This document shows, in pieces, positions 8,515-18,020 of a stretch of 64,000 nucleotides of DNA. The DNA is from Ramlibacter tataouinensis (GTDB taxonomy: Bacteria > Pseudomonadota > Gammaproteobacteria > Burkholderiales > Burkholderiaceae_C). How positions within the stretch are numbered: position 1 is the stretch's first letter; each line of letters opens with the position of its first letter. The notes below the pieces were generated by a model, which made no database searches, was not told the origin of the DNA, and saw only the letters and a list, made by a program, of their open reading frames with translations. Both the position numbers and the translations under genes were made by a program. The stretch lies in contig DIZF01000012.1 of assembly GCA_002427815.1 (NCBI GenBank), forward strand, positions 124,001 through 188,000. Direction: 5' to 3'.

Positions 8515-9263
8515 GTGGGAACCTCTTCCTTGTTTTCCTGTTTGACATGCAGGCCGCCCTGCGCGACGTGCAGTCCACACTCCTTGGCGGCCTCGCTTTC
8601 CCACCACCAGCGGCCGGCCCGGAAGTCTTCGCCGAGGCTGATCACACGGGTGCAGGGCGCGCAGCCGATGCTGGGATAGAACTCGTCGTGCAGCGGGTTG
8701 TAGTCGACCCGGTTGAGGCCGATGTAATGCCAGACGTCGCCCCAGGACCAGTCGGCCAGGGGGTTGAACTTGATGCGCTCGGCGCTGGTGTCGATCAGGG
8801 TCACTTCGGCGCGGGCATTCGACTGTTCGCGGCGCAGGCCGGTGATCCAGGCGCGCTGGCCCGCGAGGGCGCGCTCCAGCGGCTCGACCTTGCGGATCTG
8901 GCAGCAGGCCTTGCGCAGGGCGACGCTCTGGTACATAGGCTCCTGGCCTTCGCGCTGCACGAACCGGATCACGGCTTCGTCGAGCGGGCGCAAGACGTTG
9001 ACCGGGGCCCGCGACGACGCCTGGGTCCGCGCCAGCAGTTCCAGCGTCTGGGGGTGAAGCATCCCTGTCTCCAGCACGAACACCGGGATGTCCAGTTCCA
9101 GGTGGTTGATCAGGTGCGTGATCACCACGTCTTCGGCGCCCAGGCTGGAGGCTTGCGTGATTGGCGAAAACTCGGCGGCGGCGCGTTGCAGCAGCGCTGT
9201 GGTCTCGGCCAGCCTGGCATCGAAATCGGCGGAGGCCCGCGCGTACAGTGCGACGGCGCCCAT
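8511..9263 (-). CDS. cysH: Adenylyl-sulfate reductase, 4Fe-4S type (CysH)
   Basis: A thioredoxin-dependent reductase converting activated sulfate (APS, perhaps PAPS) to sulfite. The cysteine pairs at C120-C121 and C201/C204 (CAPC) are the four ligands of the 4Fe-4S cluster that marks the APS-type enzyme rather than enterobacterial PAPS reductase. The absence of a cysC kinase in the operon fits an APS substrate. A GTG at 9266 in frame gives a start one codon longer; I chose the ATG at 9263, which overlaps the preceding stop by one base. The C-terminal catalytic cysteine motif (KECGLH) is present. Confidence 0.94.
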   Translation of the reverse strand: MGAVALYARASADFDARLAETTALLQRAAAEFSPITQASSLGAEDVVITHLINHLELDIPVFVLETGMLHPQTLELLARTQASSRAPVNVLRPLDEAVIRFVQREGQEPMYQSVALRKACCQIRKVEPLERALAGQRAWITGLRREQSNARAEVTLIDTSAERIKFNPLADWSWGDVWHYIGLNRVDYNPLHDEFYPSIGCAPCTRVISLGEDFRAGRWWWESEAAKECGLHVAQGGLHVKQENKEEVPT

Positions 9264-9685
9264 CACGCGGCCTTGCGGAACAGAGGGCGTGCATCGATCG
9301 CGTCGCCCTGGTAGAAATCCGGGTAACGCTCGAACTGGCGTTTGGCGTGGGCCACATCCTGGTCGGCGCGCAGCAGGGCGCTGGAAAACCCGGCGCGCTG
9401 CATCTGCACGAGCTGGTCGATCAGCACGTCGCCGGTCGCGCGCAGGTCGCCCTGGAAGCCCAGGCGCCGGCGCAGCAGGAAGGCCTGGCTGAAGGCGCGG
9501 CCGTCGCTGAACTTGGGAAAGTGCAGCTCGATGCGATCCACGCCTTCGAGCTTCACTGCCAGCGGGTCCGCGTCATTGGCAAGCTGCAGGACATTCATAT
9601 GTTCCGCCGACGCTTCGCTGCCGAGCGTAATCGGAAGTCCGGCCGGCGCTTGAGCGCCGGACGTTATCAATTCAAATTCCTTCAT
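9263..9685 (-). CDS. DUF934 family protein of the sulfate operon
   Basis: A 140-residue protein of the DUF934 family, regularly found between sulfite reductase and APS reductase genes in proteobacteria. It contains the family block IELHFPKFSDGRAFSQA and RRRLGFQGDLRATGDVL. It is probably a small accessory factor in sulfite reduction; its biochemical role is not established. It is coupled on both sides by one-base overlaps (TGATG) to cysI and cysH. A GTG one codon upstream is an alternative start. Confidence 0.9.
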   Translation of the reverse strand: MKEFELITSGAQAPAGLPITLGSEASAEHMNVLQLANDADPLAVKLEGVDRIELHFPKFSDGRAFSQAFLLRRRLGFQGDLRATGDVLIDQLVQMQRAGFSSALLRADQDVAHAKRQFERYPDFYQGDAIDARPLFRKAA

Positions 9686-11511
9686 CACGCCTCCTGCTTT
9701 TCGGCAAAGCGGGCGGCATTGGCAGCCGCCTTGAACGGCTCGATCCCGACGCGTCGCAGGGTGGCGATGAAGGTCTCGGCCTTGTCGCCTGCGCTGCGGC
9801 GCTCACGGCGATAGGTGTCCAGCACGGCCTCGATCACTTCGGGGACTTCCGCTGCGGAGAACGACGGTCCGACCACCTTGCCCGGCGTCGCGGCACCGGA
9901 AAGCCTGGAGCCATCAGCGCCGCCCAGCGTCACCTGGTACCACTCCTTGCCGTCCTTGTCGACGCCCAGGATGCCGATGTGGCCGCTGTGGTGATGGCCG
10001 CAGGAGTTGATGCAGCCGCTGATGTGCAGGTCGATCTCGCCGATGTCATGCAATTCGTCCAGATCCTGGTAGCGCTGGGTGATCGCTTCCGCAATCGGCA
10101 GCGAGCGGGCGTTGGCCAGCGAGCAGAAATCGCCGCCCGGGCAGGCGATCAGGTCCGTGAGCAGCCCGATGTTGGGCTTGGCCAGTCCCGCCTTGCGAGC
10201 GGCATGCCACAGCTCGGGCAGATCGTCCTGGTGCACCCAGGGCAGCAGCAGGTTCTGCTCGTGCGTGGTGCGCGCCTCGCCGGCGGAGAACCGCTCGGCC
10301 AGGTTGGCGGCGATGTCGAGCTGATCGCCGGTCGCGTCGCCGGGTGCCTGGCCCAGGCGCTTGAATGACAGCGTCACCGCGCGCAGCTCGGGATTCTTGT
10401 GCGCGGCCACATTCCGGCGCAGCCAGCGGCTGTACTCGGGGTCAGCCTGGGCGCCCGCGCGCAGGATCTCGTGCAGGTTCGCGTCGGCGCCCCTGCGCCC
10501 GTGTCGCTGGCCCAGCGCCGGCGGCACGAAGGATGCGGTGACGCGATCCAGTTCGGCCTGGCTGATGGTGTGCGGAGCGCCGTCGATTTCGACGATCTGC
10601 CGGTATTCCGCTTCCACCTGGTCGATGTAGCGCTGGCCCTCGGCCTTCACCAGGATCTTGATGCGCGCCTTCCAGGCGTTGTCGCGCCGGCCGTACCGGT
10701 TGTAGACCCGGATCACGGCTTCCAGGTAGTTCATGAGCTGGTTCCACGGCAGGAACTCGCGCACCACCGTGGCGATGACCGGCGTGCGGCCCATGCCGCC
10801 ACCCACCAGCACCTTGAAGCCGAGTTCGCCGGCATCACCCCGCAACAGCTGCAGCCCGACGTCGTACCAGCCGATGGCGGCGCGGTCTTCCCTGGCCCCG
10901 TTCACCGCGATCTTGAACTTGCGCGGCAGGAAGGCGAACTCGGGATGCAGCGTGCTCCACTGGCGCAGGATTTCGCAGAAGGGGCGCGGGTCGGCGATCT
11001 CGTCGACGGCGATGCCGGCGCGCTCGTCGGTGGTGATATTGCGAATGCAGTTGCCGCTGGTCTGGATGCCGTGCATGTCCACGCTCGCCAGCAGTTCCAT
11101 CACATCGGCGCTCCTGGCCAGGGGAATCCAGTTGAACTGCACGTTCAGGCGGGTGGTGAAGTGGCCATAGCCCACCTTCAGGTTCGACTGGACGAAAGCG
11201 CCGCCGCGCAGCGGCACCGGGCCGAGCGCGTCCTGTTTTTCCTGCGCATCGCGGAAGATCTCGGCGGACGGCTGGTCGTATTCGCGGGCGATCCGCGCCA
11301 GCACGCGCAGCTGGGTGCTGGAAATCTCGCCGTAGGGCACGGCGATGCGCAGCATCGGCGCATAGCGCTGGATGTACCAGCCGTTTTGCAGCCGCAAGGG
11401 GCGGAACTCATCGTCGCCGAGCTGGCCGGCCAGGTTGCGTTCGAGCTGGTCGCGATACTGGGCGGCCCGCTGCTTGACGAACTGCTTGTCGAAGTCAGTG
11501 TATTGGTACAT
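9685..11511 (-). CDS. cysI: Sulfite (or nitrite/sulfite) reductase haemoprotein (CysI)
   Basis: A 608-residue sirohaem/4Fe-4S reductase performing the six-electron reduction of sulfite to sulfide. It shows two related ferredoxin-like/sirohaem halves: TSGNCIRNITTDE near residue 155 and GINSCGHHHSGHIGI-like text (CINSCGHHHSGHIG) near 500. Cluster cysteines lie at CPGGDFC and CINSC. It is the first gene of the operon cysI-DUF934-cysH-cysD-cysN. The 181 bases upstream probably hold the promoter, though I see no clear CysB site. Assignment to sulfite rather than nitrite rests on the operon. Confidence 0.94.
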   Translation of the reverse strand: MYQYTDFDKQFVKQRAAQYRDQLERNLAGQLGDDEFRPLRLQNGWYIQRYAPMLRIAVPYGEISSTQLRVLARIAREYDQPSAEIFRDAQEKQDALGPVPLRGGAFVQSNLKVGYGHFTTRLNVQFNWIPLARSADVMELLASVDMHGIQTSGNCIRNITTDERAGIAVDEIADPRPFCEILRQWSTLHPEFAFLPRKFKIAVNGAREDRAAIGWYDVGLQLLRGDAGELGFKVLVGGGMGRTPVIATVVREFLPWNQLMNYLEAVIRVYNRYGRRDNAWKARIKILVKAEGQRYIDQVEAEYRQIVEIDGAPHTISQAELDRVTASFVPPALGQRHGRRGADANLHEILRAGAQADPEYSRWLRRNVAAHKNPELRAVTLSFKRLGQAPGDATGDQLDIAANLAERFSAGEARTTHEQNLLLPWVHQDDLPELWHAARKAGLAKPNIGLLTDLIACPGGDFCSLANARSLPIAEAITQRYQDLDELHDIGEIDLHISGCINSCGHHHSGHIGILGVDKDGKEWYQVTLGGADGSRLSGAATPGKVVGPSFSAAEVPEVIEAVLDTYRRERRSAGDKAETFIATLRRVGIEPFKAAANAARFAEKQEA

Positions 11512-11692
11512 CGTGCGCCACTCTAAAAGGCCGGCTTATCAGTCCCAACTACTTTTTTGTTGGCTCCTTATGCGAATAAGCTTATGCACCAGGATTGGCG
11601 CGGAACAGCGCCCAGGTCGCCATTCCGACAGGAGGCGCTTGGGTCGCGCGTTTCATGAGCAGATAATCCGGCCTCACCCCATCATTTCCACC

Positions 11693-12508
11693 ATGGCTCA
11701 ACGGGTTTTCGTCAAGGTCCTGGGTTTTTCCTCGGCGGAACGCCATGCCCTGAATACCTTGTTCCGGCTCTCCGAGCAGCGCGAGACCGTGTATTCGCTG
11801 TGGGAGCCGCAGGCGCCCGAGCTGCCCCGGCTGGCGCTCGTGGATGGCCGCAGCGAGGCGGCCCGGCAGGACAGCGGCCCAACCGACAAATCGCTCAAGC
11901 TCATCTGGATCGGCTCGGTCGCGCCCGCCAGCAGCTGGCGTTCGTTCGAGCGCCCACTGTTCTGGCCCAAGGTGATCAAGGCCATGGACGAATTGTTCGC
12001 GTCGCCCGATTCGCTGGACCTGGACCTCGGCCTGGACCTGGATTTCGCCGGCGACGGCCCCGACACCCTGCCGCCCGGACCGCTACAAGAGGCGGCGGCG
12101 CCCCCGCGGGCGCTCATTGCCAGCGGCAACCGCGACCAGCGCCTCTACCTGCGCGCCCGGCTGGCCCTGGCGGAGCTGACCCAGGTCGATGAGGCACAGA
12201 CCGGGGCCCAGGCCCTGGAAATGGCCCGTGCCCATGCCTATTGCGTCGCCCTGGTCGACTTCGGGCTGCCCGACGTGGATGGCTGGACGCTCCTGAAGGC
12301 GCTCCACGCGGCACGGCCGGCCATTGCGCACGTGATCGCCACCAAATCCAGCCCCTCGCTGGTCGAGCGCGTGCGGGCCCGGTTGGGCGGCGCATCCGTC
12401 TTGCTGGGTGACCCGCCGCAGCCCGCTACCCTGCGCAATGCGCTGGAAAAGGTGGGACGGCAGCGCCGCAGCCATGGCGGCGTCATGGTGGCCCGCAGTC
12501 CCGGCTAG
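11693..12508 (+). CDS. Response-regulator receiver protein with unusual N-terminal domain
   Basis: A 271-residue protein; the start is ATG at 11693 (MAQRVFVKVLGFSS). The first ~120 residues form an unrecognised domain that begins like a receiver fold (YSLWEPQAPELPRLALVDG). Residues ~145-265 are a CheY-like receiver domain with probable phosphoacceptor Asp in VALVDFGLPDVDGW. No DNA-binding or output domain follows, so it may be a two-receiver (one degenerate) signalling adaptor. There is no adjacent kinase. It is convergent with mnmC, overlapping by four bases. Confidence 0.8.
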   Translation: MAQRVFVKVLGFSSAERHALNTLFRLSEQRETVYSLWEPQAPELPRLALVDGRSEAARQDSGPTDKSLKLIWIGSVAPASSWRSFERPLFWPKVIKAMDELFASPDSLDLDLGLDLDFAGDGPDTLPPGPLQEAAAPPRALIASGNRDQRLYLRARLALAELTQVDEAQTGAQALEMARAHAYCVALVDFGLPDVDGWTLLKALHAARPAIAHVIATKSSPSLVERVRARLGGASVLLGDPPQPATLRNALEKVGRQRRSHGGVMVARSPG

Positions 12509-14334
12509 TGCCGGCTGCGCTTGGTATCCAGGGCATCGGACAGGCGCCGCTCCAGCGGCAGCGGCTCGCCATGCAGCCGGGCCGCCAGCAATTCGGCGCA
12601 AAGTGCGGCAAAGGTCAGGCCGCGCGAACCCATGGCGGTGCTGACCCACAGGCCCGGTTGCAGCTGGCCCAGGAACGGCCTGCGGTCACCCGATGCACAA
12701 CGCACGCCGGTCCAGGCCCGCACCGAACCGTCCGCGAACGACGGGGCCAGCTGTCGCCCGATCGCCGGGAGCAGTGCGCTCAGCTTCGCCAGGTTGGTCT
12801 GGTGGTCCTGCGCCCGTTCCGATCGATCGGTGTCGCCGCGCTCGTAGGTCGAACCGCAGAACCACGCGGTGCCGTCCGGCAGCGGAACGTCCGGGATGAA
12901 GTGCCCGTTGCCGTGCACGGGGAAAGGCGGCAACGCCTGTTCGGGCGACTGGGGCGCCCAGGATACCTGGCCGCGCACCGGCTGCAGGGGTAAGGCATCC
13001 CCGATCAGGCTGGCGGTCCCATGTGCCGCGGCGAGCACGACCAGATCGGCCCGCGCCACCACGGCGCCGCCCGCATCCGCGAGTTGCCAGCCATCCGGCT
13101 CCCTCGCCAGGCGGGCCACCGTCGTTGAGCCTTGCCGGGCGACACCGGCGTGCGCCAGCCAGGCTCGCACCAGCGCCGCCGGCTTGATCCACGCCGCCTG
13201 CTCGTGCCAGATGCCCGGCGTGGCGCGCGGCAAGCCGGCCTGCGCCAGCTGCTGGGGGTCGGCAGCGCGGCTCCAGGGCCGCTGGTTCTCGGGCACCTGC
13301 GCCGCCATGCGATGCGGATTGCTCGAGCGATCTTCCAGTGTGCCGGTGCGGCGCCATTCCTCTCCCTCCGGCAACAGCATCAGGCATTGCTGCAGGGTGG
13401 CGCGCACGCCGCTGCGGCTCAGGCGCGACAGCAGGTTGTCGTCGGGCGAGAAATGCGGCGCCAGCAGTCCCACGGGCAAGGCCGAGGCGCCGGCGGCTGC
13501 GCCAGCCCACGCGTCGAGCACGGTGATCTGCCAGCCGCGGCGCGCCAGGCTGGCCGCCACGGCAGCCCCGGCGAGCCCGGCACCGACGACGACGCAGCGG
13601 CCCGGCGCGATCGCATCCAACGGCTTGCTGCCGCGTGGCTCCCAGGCCGGATCGAACACGGCCTGCAGGCAGTGCCGCTTGGGCGCCAGCCCTTCGGCTT
13701 TCTCGACGACAAAGCCACACTGCGCCAGATCCCGCCGCACTTCGCCGGCCACCGTCCAGGTGGCGACGCGCGTGCCACGGCGGCAATGCCGCGCCACCGC
13801 CTTGAGGGTGTACCGGTCCCACATCGCCGGATTGCTGTGCGGGTCGAAACCGTCGAGGAACACGGAATCCGCGTGGAAGCCGCGTTCGCGCAGCGCCTCT
13901 TTCACGTCGCGGATGTACAGCGTCAGCAAGACGTGTCCGTTTTCGAACACCAGCCGATGCACGCCTGGCAACAATCCGAACCATTGCTGGCGCAGCTCCT
14001 CGGCCAGGGGCTGCAGTTCTGCGTAAGGGGCGGCGCTTTGCAGCAGATCCGACGCGGCGACCGGCCAGGCCTCGCATGAGGCGAAGTGCAGCAGCCGCGG
14101 GCGCTGCGGGTCGTCCTTCCAGGCTCGCCAGGCGGCCAGGAAATTCAGGCCCAGCCCGAATCCGGTCTCCAGGATGCGCCATTGCGGCTGCCCGGCCCAG
14201 GCGCCGGGAAGGCCGCAGCCGTGCAGGAACACGTGGCGGGCCTGTTCGAGGCCGCCGGTGCTGGAGCGGTAAATGTCCTGAAAGCGAGGGCTGCGCGGCG
14301 TTCCGTCCGGCTGCCACTCGACGGTTTCAGGCAT
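12505..14334 (-). CDS. mnmC: tRNA mnm5s2U biosynthesis bifunctional protein MnmC
   Basis: A 609-residue bifunctional enzyme finishing the mnm5s2U modification of the tRNA wobble base. The N-terminal half (about 1-235) is a SAM-dependent methyltransferase (ILETGFGLGLNFLAAW; VFLDGFDPHSNPAMW). The C-terminal half is an FAD-dependent demodification oxidase with the dinucleotide motif VVGAGLAGAAVA near residue 248. The length is normal for the fused form. It is followed four bases into the convergent response-regulator gene. Confidence 0.94.
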   Translation of the reverse strand: MPETVEWQPDGTPRSPRFQDIYRSSTGGLEQARHVFLHGCGLPGAWAGQPQWRILETGFGLGLNFLAAWRAWKDDPQRPRLLHFASCEAWPVAASDLLQSAAPYAELQPLAEELRQQWFGLLPGVHRLVFENGHVLLTLYIRDVKEALRERGFHADSVFLDGFDPHSNPAMWDRYTLKAVARHCRRGTRVATWTVAGEVRRDLAQCGFVVEKAEGLAPKRHCLQAVFDPAWEPRGSKPLDAIAPGRCVVVGAGLAGAAVAASLARRGWQITVLDAWAGAAAGASALPVGLLAPHFSPDDNLLSRLSRSGVRATLQQCLMLLPEGEEWRRTGTLEDRSSNPHRMAAQVPENQRPWSRAADPQQLAQAGLPRATPGIWHEQAAWIKPAALVRAWLAHAGVARQGSTTVARLAREPDGWQLADAGGAVVARADLVVLAAAHGTASLIGDALPLQPVRGQVSWAPQSPEQALPPFPVHGNGHFIPDVPLPDGTAWFCGSTYERGDTDRSERAQDHQTNLAKLSALLPAIGRQLAPSFADGSVRAWTGVRCASGDRRPFLGQLQPGLWVSTAMGSRGLTFAALCAELLAARLHGEPLPLERRLSDALDTKRSRH

Positions 14335-14348
14335 GGGCCGGCATCGGG

Positions 14349-14621
14349 CTACTCGCTGGGCGGCACGTAGCCCGCCGCAGCGTCCGCGCCACCGCCGAAG
14401 AAATGGTTTTCCATCTGCCGGGCCAGGTACTGCCGGGCGCGCTGGTCGGCCAGGTTCAGCCGGTTCTCGTTGACCAGCATGGTCTGGTGCTTGAGCCAGT
14501 CGGCCCAGGCCTGCTTGCTGACATTTTCATAGATGCGCTTGCCCAGTTCGCCGGGGTAGGGCGGGAAATCAAGCCCTTCGGCCTGGATGCCGAGCTTGAT
14601 GCATTGAACGGTACGAGCCAT
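14349..14621 (-). CDS. yggX: Probable Fe(2+)-trafficking protein YggX
   Basis: A 90-residue small cytoplasmic protein of the YggX family, linked to iron handling and protection of labile Fe-S enzymes against oxidants. The signature start MARTVQCIKLG and the block GLDFPPYPGELGKRIYENVS are almost invariant in the family. It lies just upstream of mnmC on the same strand with a 14-base gap, so the two are likely co-transcribed. Confidence 0.96.
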   Translation of the reverse strand: MARTVQCIKLGIQAEGLDFPPYPGELGKRIYENVSKQAWADWLKHQTMLVNENRLNLADQRARQYLARQMENHFFGGGADAAAGYVPPSE

Positions 14622-14709
14622 GGCGACGCCTCATTGGTGATTACGAGTCTTCGCCGCGACTGTAGCAACATTCGGTCGGGTGCCGGATGCAGGCCGCCGG
14701 TCCGTGAGG

Positions 14710-14739
14710 GCTTTGCCGGGCCGCTGGGCCCGGCAAAGC
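14710..14739. terminator. Strong hairpin between azoR and yggX
   Basis: A near-perfect inverted repeat GCTTTGCCGGGC / GGCCCGGCAAAGC with a small loop. It lacks a clear U-tract on either strand, so it may be a stabilising or partially terminating hairpin at the end of azoR. Confidence 0.5.
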
Positions 14740-14764
14740 GTCCGGTGTCGGTGCAGGCTGGCGC

Positions 14765-15415
14765 TCAGGCGGCCAGCGCGGCCTCGGGCTGGTTGGCCGG
14801 CACCGTGGCGAGCGATGCGATGGTCACCTCGGCCGCGCCGATCCCCTGGGCTTTCGCCGCGTCGCCCATCGCCATGCCTTCGGCACGCACGAACCGGATG
14901 TCGGTGACGCCGAAGAAGCCGAACACCGTTTTCAGGTAGCTTTCCTGGTGATCCAGTCCGGCCAGGGCCGGGTTGGTCGAGTAGACCCCGCCACGGCTGG
15001 ACGCAACGATCACGGTCTTGCCGCCGGCCAGGCCTTGCGGGCCGGTTTCGGTGTACTTGAAGGTGCGGCCCACCTGCGCCACGCGGTCGATCCAGGCCTT
15101 GAGCTGGCTCGGGATCGAGAAGTTGTACATGGGGGCGCCCACCACGACCACGTCGGCCGCCAGGAACTGGCTGACCAGCTTCTCCGAGACCGCGTTCTCG
15201 CGACGTTGCGCTTCGGTCAGGCCTTCGGCTGAAGGGCCGGCGCGAAAGCCGAGCGACTCGAGCGAGAGGTGGGTGGGTGCATCCCGGGCCAGGTCGAGGT
15301 AGTCGACGGCGAGCCCGGGGTGGCCAGCGCGCCATTGAGCGACCACGCGCTGGGTCAGTTGGCGTGAAACCGAATTGGTGCCGAGGGCGCTGGAATCGAT
15401 GTGAAGCAGTTTCAT
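14765..15415 (-). CDS. azoR: FMN-dependent NADH-azoreductase
   Basis: A 216-residue flavodoxin-fold quinone/azo reductase using NADH and FMN. The start MKLLHIDSSALGTNSVSR carries the phosphate-binding loop, and VVGAPMYNFSIPSQLKAWID is the classical AzoR block near residue 88. The ATG at 15415 is chosen over longer open frames because the conserved N-terminus starts there. It is divergent from a LysR regulator 127 bases away, which is a common arrangement; the regulator probably controls it. Confidence 0.93.
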   Translation of the reverse strand: MKLLHIDSSALGTNSVSRQLTQRVVAQWRAGHPGLAVDYLDLARDAPTHLSLESLGFRAGPSAEGLTEAQRRENAVSEKLVSQFLAADVVVVGAPMYNFSIPSQLKAWIDRVAQVGRTFKYTETGPQGLAGGKTVIVASSRGGVYSTNPALAGLDHQESYLKTVFGFFGVTDIRFVRAEGMAMGDAAKAQGIGAAEVTIASLATVPANQPEAALAA

Positions 15416-15542
15416 GGTCGTTTTCTCCTGATGAGTGGGGGCCTTGCCGGCCGAAGACATCATTGTGGAGATGGAGCCAATCGTTGATAAGACGGCAAAA
15501 ACGGGTTAGATTGTCTCGCTGGCAGGACAATCAAGGAGTTCA

Positions 15543-16484
15543 GTGCAAGACCTCAACGACATGCTCTACTTTGCGGAGGTGGTGGACCAGGGCAGCTTTG
15601 CCGCTGCCGGGCGCTCCCTGGGCCTGCCGAAGTCGCGGCTGTCGCGTCGCATCGCCGAGCTCGAAGGACGGCTCGGCGTGCGGCTGCTGCAGCGCACGAC
15701 ACGCAAGCTCTCGCTGACCGAAGCCGGCGAGCGCTACCATCGCCATTGCGTTGCGGTTCGCGAAGAGGCGGAGGCCGCGGCAGAAGCGGTGGCCCTGGTG
15801 CAAAGCGAGCCGCACGGCACGATCCGCGTGACCTGTCCGGTGACATTGGCCCAGTCGACGATCGGCCACCTGATCCCGGTCTTCCTGGAGCGCCATCCCC
15901 AGGTCCGCATCGACATGCAGGTGAGCAATCGGGTGGTGGACCTGGTGCAGGAGGGTATCGACGTGGCGCTGCGGGTGCGTCCCACGCTCGACGACAGCGG
16001 CAGCCTGATCGTGAAGAACCTGGGCAACAGCCAGGGGCTCCTGGTCGCCAGCCCGGCCCAGCTGGAGCGCCAGGGCCGGCCGCATTCCGTCGAGGACCTG
16101 CAGCGCCTTTCCACCGTCGCCATGTCGGCCGCCGACGGGCGCGCCAGCTGGCGCCTGCTGGGTCCGGGGGGCCGCGAGCATGACTTCCAGCACCGGCCCT
16201 GCTACACGGCCGACGACCTGCTCACCCTCAAGTACGCCGTCATGCAGGGTACCGGCATGTGCATCCTGCCCGACTACATGTGCCGCCTCGAGCTGCAGCA
16301 GGGCCGGCTCGAGCAGGTGCTGCCCGGCTGGGCACCGCGCACCGGCGTGATGCATGCGGTGTTTCCGTCGCGGCGCGGACTGGTGCCCGCAGTGCGCCGC
16401 TTCCTCGATTTCCTGGGCGAGCAGGTCACCCAGGAAGGGCCGGGTCTGGCCTTGGTCCCGCACAGTCCGGACGCCTCGCAGTGA
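15543..16484 (+). CDS. LysR-family transcriptional regulator
   Basis: A 313-residue regulator with an N-terminal winged helix-turn-helix (AAAGRSLGLPKSRLSRRIAELE, about residues 22-43) and a C-terminal periplasmic-binding-like effector domain. It begins with GTG, preceded by AAGGAG four bases away. Its divergent placement next to the azoreductase gene suggests it controls that gene in response to quinones or other electrophiles, as relatives of this subgroup do; the effector is not visible. Confidence 0.92.
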   Translation: MQDLNDMLYFAEVVDQGSFAAAGRSLGLPKSRLSRRIAELEGRLGVRLLQRTTRKLSLTEAGERYHRHCVAVREEAEAAAEAVALVQSEPHGTIRVTCPVTLAQSTIGHLIPVFLERHPQVRIDMQVSNRVVDLVQEGIDVALRVRPTLDDSGSLIVKNLGNSQGLLVASPAQLERQGRPHSVEDLQRLSTVAMSAADGRASWRLLGPGGREHDFQHRPCYTADDLLTLKYAVMQGTGMCILPDYMCRLELQQGRLEQVLPGWAPRTGVMHAVFPSRRGLVPAVRRFLDFLGEQVTQEGPGLALVPHSPDASQ

Positions 16485-16540
16485 CCCCGCTGCGCTCGAT
16501 GCGGGAGCAGTCCGAGCGCAGCCATTGGCACGACGCAGCG

Positions 16541-17269
16541 CTAGACGCCCAGGTACTGTTCCAGCAGGCGCGGCTGGGCGCGCAACTCATCCGACGTGCC
16601 GGTGAAGACCACCTGGCCCTTGACCAGGATGACGTTGCGGTCGGTGATGCGGGTCAGGTGCTTCCAGTTCTTGTCGACGATCACGCTGGAGATGCCGCTG
16701 GCGCGGATCATTTCGCAGATGCGCCAGATGTCGCGCGCGATCAGCGGGGCCAGGCCCTCGGTGGCTTCATCGAGGATCAGCACGTCGGGGTTGGTCATGA
16801 GCGCGCGGCCGATCGTCAGCATCTGCTGCTCGCCGCCGGACAGCTGCTGGCCGCCGTATCCCAGCCGCTCTTTCAGGCGGGGAAAGGTTTCCAGCACGCG
16901 CTCGAAAGTCCAGTCATCTCCGCGCGCAGCGCCATCACGGCGACCGTGCCGCGGACGCGCGGCCATCTTGAGGTTTTCGACGACGCTCAGGTTGCCGAAG
17001 ATGCCGCGACCTTCGGGCACGTACGCAATGCCCATTTGCGCGACTTCATACGGCGGCCGCCCGGTGGTATCGCGGCCTTTGACCGTTACGCTGCCTTCGC
17101 GCGGCGGCACCAGCCCCATCAGGGTCTTGAGCAGCGTGCTCTTGCCCATGCCGTTGCGCCCCATCAGGCCGATCGTCTCGCCGCGCGCCACGCTGAAGTC
17201 GATTCCGCGCAGGATGTGACTCGGGCCGTAATAGGTGTGCAGGCCGCGGGCGACGATCAGCGCGTCCAC
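16541..17269 (-). CDS. livF: ABC transporter ATP-binding protein (LivF type)
   Basis: A 242-residue ATPase of a branched-chain amino acid-type importer. Walker A GRNGMGKST is near residues 38-46, the signature LSGGEQQM near 143-150, and Walker B LILDEATEGLAP near 163. It follows livG by one base and is the last gene of the transporter operon. Given linkage to benzoate-CoA ligase and box genes, an aromatic acid substrate is more likely than an amino acid, but this is inference. Confidence 0.93.
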   Translation of the reverse strand: MDALIVARGLHTYYGPSHILRGIDFSVARGETIGLMGRNGMGKSTLLKTLMGLVPPREGSVTVKGRDTTGRPPYEVAQMGIAYVPEGRGIFGNLSVVENLKMAARPRHGRRDGAARGDDWTFERVLETFPRLKERLGYGGQQLSGGEQQMLTIGRALMTNPDVLILDEATEGLAPLIARDIWRICEMIRASGISSVIVDKNWKHLTRITDRNVILVKGQVVFTGTSDELRAQPRLLEQYLGV

Positions 17270-17270
17270 T

Positions 17271-18020
17271 TCAATCCTCCTGCCCGAGGTAGGCCGACTG
17301 CACCGTCGGGTCGGCCCGCACCGTGTCCGGCGGCCCGCTGGCGATCACCTGGCCATTGAGCATCACCGTCAGCTGGTCGGCCAGCGTGAACACCGCGTCC
17401 ATGTCGTGTTCCACCAGCATCATCGCGTGATGCGGCTTGAGGTCGACGAGCAGCTGCACCATGCGCTCCGCTTCGGCCACGCCCATCCCGGCGAGCGGCT
17501 CGTCGAGCAGCAGCACCTTGGGGTCGGTGGCGAGCGACATGGCGATCTCCAGTTGGCGCTGCTCGCCATGGCTCATGGCGCCGGCGACCAGCGTGCGCCG
17601 GTCCTTCAGACCGGCCCATTCCAGTGCCTTCATGGCGGCCTCGTTGGTCGCCACCATGCTCTTCGCCCGGGTCAGCCAGCGCGCGGCATGGGGCCGGCGC
17701 GACTGCGCCGCCAGCCGCACGTTCTCCAGCGCGGTGAAAGGCAGGAAGATGTTGGTCTTCTGGTAGCTGCGCCCCAGGCCGGCGCGCGAGATCTTCTCGG
17801 GCTTCCAGCCGGTGACGTCCTGGCCCGCGAGGGTGACGCTGCCAGCCGTCGGCGTCATGTCGCCCGACAGCAGGTTGGTGAGTGTCGATTTGCCGGCGCC
17901 GTTGGGTCCGATCACGGCGTGGATGCGGCCCAGCCACAGGTCCAGTGAAACCTGGCTGACCGCGGCCAGTCCGCCGAACCGCTTGGTCAGGTTCTTCGCG
18001 GAGAGCAGGATTTCAGTCAA
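17271..18020 (-). CDS. livG: ABC transporter ATP-binding protein (LivG type)
   Basis: A 249-residue second ATPase of the importer. Walker A GPNGAGKST is near residues 37-45, the signature reads MSHGEQRQLE (the usual SGG replaced by SHG as in LivG), and Walker B is VLLLDEPLAGMG. The gene overlaps livM by eight bases, so it is translationally coupled. Confidence 0.93.
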   Translation of the reverse strand: MTEILLSAKNLTKRFGGLAAVSQVSLDLWLGRIHAVIGPNGAGKSTLTNLLSGDMTPTAGSVTLAGQDVTGWKPEKISRAGLGRSYQKTNIFLPFTALENVRLAAQSRRPHAARWLTRAKSMVATNEAAMKALEWAGLKDRRTLVAGAMSHGEQRQLEIAMSLATDPKVLLLDEPLAGMGVAEAERMVQLLVDLKPHHAMMLVEHDMDAVFTLADQLTVMLNGQVIASGPPDTVRADPTVQSAYLGQED